Positions 61,647-64,000 of a stretch of DNA of 64,000 nt are shown here, piece by piece. The notes beneath the pieces were generated by a model, which saw only the letters and a program-made list of their open reading frames with translations, had not been told where the DNA came from and did not search any database. Every line of letters starts with the position of its first letter. Position 1 is the stretch's first letter. Origin of the DNA: Clostridium mediterraneense (GTDB taxonomy: Bacteria > Bacillota > Clostridia > Clostridiales > Clostridiaceae). The translations under genes were made by a program, and so were the position numbers. The stretch is from positions 2,470,918-2,534,917 of the forward strand of contig NZ_LT594785.1 of NCBI RefSeq assembly GCF_900091705.1, written 5' to 3'.

Positions 61647-62558
61647 TTAAAATTTATAATTATCTATAAGATTTTCAACTGCATTAACCATTTTTTGATT
61701 ATAATCTTTTTTCTCCATATCTTCTGCATTTTCAGGCTTTGGAAGTTCTACAAGAACTGATCTTGCTCCCTTATCTTTTGCATATCCTACAAAATATCCA
61801 CCATCATATACATGTATAAATTTATTCTTTAAATCAAATTGCTCATCAAAATACTTAGCCACTCCAGTAAATCCATAAGTTGCATCAAGCCATCCGTGAG
61901 TATCTACAACTACAACATCTGGACTAATAGTCATTAATTTATCTACAAGATTTTTAAGTGCCACTGCTTCTGGAGCCTCAAATGGCTTATCTCCAGTTTT
62001 ATTTCTTGGATCTGTATATACTTTAAAATTACCTGTAAAATCTCTATTTATATCAATACTTTTAGATATTTGACATCTACCTGGTCCATTATTAGTATAA
62101 CCATCTAATAATCCATCTGGATTGGCTGATGGAATTATATAAACGCTCCATCCATTAAGCCCTTTATCTTGACTATCTTTTGCTGCAAGTTTTGATATTA
62201 GATTTTCTGCCATTTTTACGAGTTGATATCCATCTCTTGGCCACCCATCTTCAAATCCATGAATTGCAAAAGTCATAAGGAGAATTTTATTTCCATTACC
62301 TATTTTATAATAATAAAGAGGTCTCCCCTCTCCACTTTTCCCATATTGAACTTTAGTTACATTACTAGGTTCATTTAAATCATTAAAATTTTGTGGTATG
62401 GATTGATTTAAATTCATATTTTTATTATCTTGTGAAATTATATCATTTTCTAATTTCGCTTGTTTTTCAGTAGTTTTTATAAATATAATATAAGCTAAAG
62501 CAAGAACTACAACTACTATTATTCCAATAATTATCGAGTTTTTTATCTTTTTGTTCAT
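61647..62558 (-). CDS. Membrane-tethered M14-type zinc peptidase, paralogue A
   Basis: ATG 62558 after AAAGGA gives 303 residues. One anchor (about 5-25) is followed by a linker of about 40 residues and the M14 domain. Zinc ligands are HGFED (H-x-x-E) near 98 and the distal His in VVVDTHGWLDATYG. The substrate-binding block NPDGLLDGYTNNGPG and NRDF (Asn-Arg) and the catalytic Glu in VLVELPKP are present. The domain faces outward. Related clostridial enzymes cut gamma-D-Glu-meso-DAP bonds in wall peptides. It shares layout and about two thirds of its domain residues with paralogue B next to it. Confidence 0.9.
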   Translation of the reverse strand: MNKKIKNSIIIGIIVVVVLALAYIIFIKTTEKQAKLENDIISQDNKNMNLNQSIPQNFNDLNEPSNVTKVQYGKSGEGRPLYYYKIGNGNKILLMTFAIHGFEDGWPRDGYQLVKMAENLISKLAAKDSQDKGLNGWSVYIIPSANPDGLLDGYTNNGPGRCQISKSIDINRDFTGNFKVYTDPRNKTGDKPFEAPEAVALKNLVDKLMTISPDVVVVDTHGWLDATYGFTGVAKYFDEQFDLKNKFIHVYDGGYFVGYAKDKGARSVLVELPKPENAEDMEKKDYNQKMVNAVENLIDNYKF

Positions 62559-62704
62559 ATTATGTCCTTTCCTTCTAGAGTAATATTTCAAACTCTTCCA
62601 ATTTTATTCTCTAAAAAAGGCATTTAAATTACAAATAGTTAGTATTACCATTTGTTAACTATTTATTCACACTTTATCAACAGTTTATTAATATAAGTAT
62701 AATA

Positions 62705-62740
62705 AAAAAGGACTAACCCAAATATAAGCTAGTCCTTTTT
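62705..62740 (-). terminator. Terminator of paralogue B
   Basis: AAAAAGGACTA (62705-62715) and TAGTCCTTTTT (62730-62740) form a perfect 11-base stem with a 14-base loop. It resembles the terminator of paralogue A (shared AAGCTAGTC word), consistent with a tandem duplication that included the 3' region. Confidence 0.8.
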
Positions 62741-62748
62741 TATTACAT

Positions 62749-63795
62749 TTAAAATTGATAATTATCTATAAGATTATCAACTGCTTTAAACATTCTTTCA
62801 TTATATTTTCTATTTTTCATATCTTGAGGATTTGCTGGTGGTGGAAGCTCTACTAGTACTTCTCTTGCCCCTTTTTCTCTAGCATACCCTGCAAAATATC
62901 CACCCTCATAATTTTTTACTGGCTTATTATCTAAATAAAATTGTTTATCAAAATAACTTGCAACTCTAGCATTTCCATAAGTTGTATCAAGCCATCCATG
63001 AGTATCTACTACTACAAGATCTGGACTAATATCTAATAATCTATTTACAAGTCCAGCTAAAGCTCTAGCTTCTGGACTTTGAAGTGGCTTAAATCCTGTC
63101 TTATTTCTAGAATTATTAAAATGAATAAAATTACCTGAAAAATCTCTATTTACATCAATTCCCTCAGAAACTTGACATCTACCTGGTCCATTATTAGTAT
63201 ATCCATCAACTAATCCATCTGGATTAGATGTTGGTATAACATAAACTGTCCATCCATTTAAACCACCATCTTCGTCTTCTTTCTCTGAAAGATGAGATAT
63301 TATATATTTTGCCATATTAACAAGTTGATATCCATCTTTTGCCCAACCATCTTCATAACCATGAATAGCAAAATTAAGAAGAAGAAGTTTTTTACCATGA
63401 CCTATTTTATAATAATAAAGTCCTCTACCTTCTCCACTTGTTCCATATCTAACTTTTGTTACATTATCAGGAACAGAAAAATTATTTAAACTACCTATTA
63501 CTTCTGTTGAAGATTTAGTTTTTTCTTTATTTTTTTCAGCTTGCTCTTTCTTTTCTTTAGCAGCTTCTTTTTCTTGCTCTAGTTTTTTAGCCTGTTCCTC
63601 TTGAAATTCTCTCTTCTCCTGTACAGGTGTAACTACATTATCTTTTTGCTGATTCTCCTCAGCTAAAATTTGCTGTTGAAGACTCTCTGCTTTAGCTTTT
63701 TTCTTTTGTGTTGCATCGAATGTCATAAAAGCTAAAATTATTGTAACAATAATAATTATCGCACAAATAATTGAATTTATGATATTTCTTTTCAT
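62749..63795 (-). CDS. Membrane-tethered M14-type zinc peptidase with coiled-coil stalk, paralogue B
   Basis: Of 348 residues, about 6-27 form the anchor. About 33-100 is a Lys/Glu/Gln-rich predicted coiled coil (EEQAKKLEQEKEAAKEKKEQ), much longer than in paralogue A. The M14 domain is complete: HGYED, NPDGLVDGYTNNGPG, VNRDF, DTHGWLDTTYG and VLVELPPP. The stalk would hold the enzyme further from the membrane, perhaps reaching a different wall layer than its neighbour. The ATG is 13 bases after AAAGGG, a weak site. Confidence 0.9.
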   Translation of the reverse strand: MKRNIINSIICAIIIIVTIILAFMTFDATQKKKAKAESLQQQILAEENQQKDNVVTPVQEKREFQEEQAKKLEQEKEAAKEKKEQAEKNKEKTKSSTEVIGSLNNFSVPDNVTKVRYGTSGEGRGLYYYKIGHGKKLLLLNFAIHGYEDGWAKDGYQLVNMAKYIISHLSEKEDEDGGLNGWTVYVIPTSNPDGLVDGYTNNGPGRCQVSEGIDVNRDFSGNFIHFNNSRNKTGFKPLQSPEARALAGLVNRLLDISPDLVVVDTHGWLDTTYGNARVASYFDKQFYLDNKPVKNYEGGYFAGYAREKGAREVLVELPPPANPQDMKNRKYNERMFKAVDNLIDNYQF

Positions 63796-63924
63796 TAGTT
63801 AATCATGTCCCTTTCCTATGATTTGTCAGTCTCCCTTTATTTTACTACTAAAAAAAGTTATTTTTATGACAAAATTATCAATATTGAATTTATTTTGGAC
63901 ATATTACATCTTTTTATCTTAAAA

Positions 63925-64000
63925 TCAAGTTCTAGGTTGTCCTAAATAACTTGGATTCTTTGTTTGATACCATACTTCTCCAGGACCTGTAAATTTCATA
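63925..64000 (-). CDS. C-terminal end of an AIM24-family-like protein (cut by window edge)
   Basis: The last 25 codons read MKFTGPGEVWYQTKNPSYLG and a short tail to TGA at 63925. The phrase TGPGxVWxQTxNP is the conserved C-terminal end of AIM24/TIGR00266-type proteins. Most of the gene lies outside the window, so the call rests on this one motif. Confidence 0.55.
   Translation of the reverse strand, partial: MKFTGPGEVWYQTKNPSYLGQPRT

Overview
The window is AT-rich Firmicute DNA. Gene content, strong AGGAGG ribosome binding sites, frequent TTG starts and gene neighbourhoods fit a Clostridium of the perfringens type; the species is inferred, with no marker gene such as rRNA in the window. Many transcription units end in a recognisable hairpin with a T-run. 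I saw no tRNA, rRNA, complete insertion sequence or CRISPR array. About two thirds of the genes lie on the minus strand.

Layout. (1) 1-6.2 kb, minus strand: a secreted SH3-repeat protein that runs off the left edge, a MviN/SpoVB-type flippase that appears to start at ATT, a stray Rep_3-type replication initiator and an MFS exporter. (2) 6.5-17 kb, minus strand: a surface polysaccharide operon read from a promoter near 16985. It holds a chain-length protein, initiating sugar-phosphate transferase, EpsG-like polymerase, GT4, a HAD phosphatase coupled to a UbiA-like membrane protein, GT2, flippase, LCP ligase, galU and galE. (3) 17-27 kb: phosphocholine or phosphoethanolamine decoration genes (LicD, a second flippase, a LicC-LicA fusion, a LicB-like permease, and a separate licC), a LexA-controlled sigma factor, two small anchored proteins, and a CpsB-type PHP phosphatase.

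(4) 27-37.3 kb: a Bce-type peptide-antibiotic sensing and resistance island. It has two ABC modules, a two-component system, a third ABC ATPase beside a stop-interrupted permease, an internally deleted ATPase relic, and two homologous promoters each with a TTAC...GTAA inverted repeat. (5) 37.4-47.6 kb: two pnuC genes, one with a pseudoknot-capable leader, a FUSC-type exporter, unknown membrane-anchored proteins, and a MarR-controlled heterodimeric ABC exporter. (6) 47.8-57.6 kb: small independent units, including rubredoxin, an amino-acid permease, a glutamine amidotransferase, a phosphoesterase, HxlR/SDR and a bicovalent-flavin oxidase.

(7) 58-61.6 kb: a protein of 110 residues with 30 His and 18 Cys, built of three 36-residue repeats, faces a FecBCD-type uptake ABC operon across a perfect 10+4+10 inverted repeat. 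I read this as a metal acquisition and buffering unit. (8) 61.6-64 kb: two paralogous membrane-tethered M14 peptidases and the end of an AIM24-like gene. The least explained items are the His/Cys-rich unit, the LexA-boxed sigma factor, the UbiA-HAD pair, and the leaders near 24.5, 38.4 and 49.2 kb.
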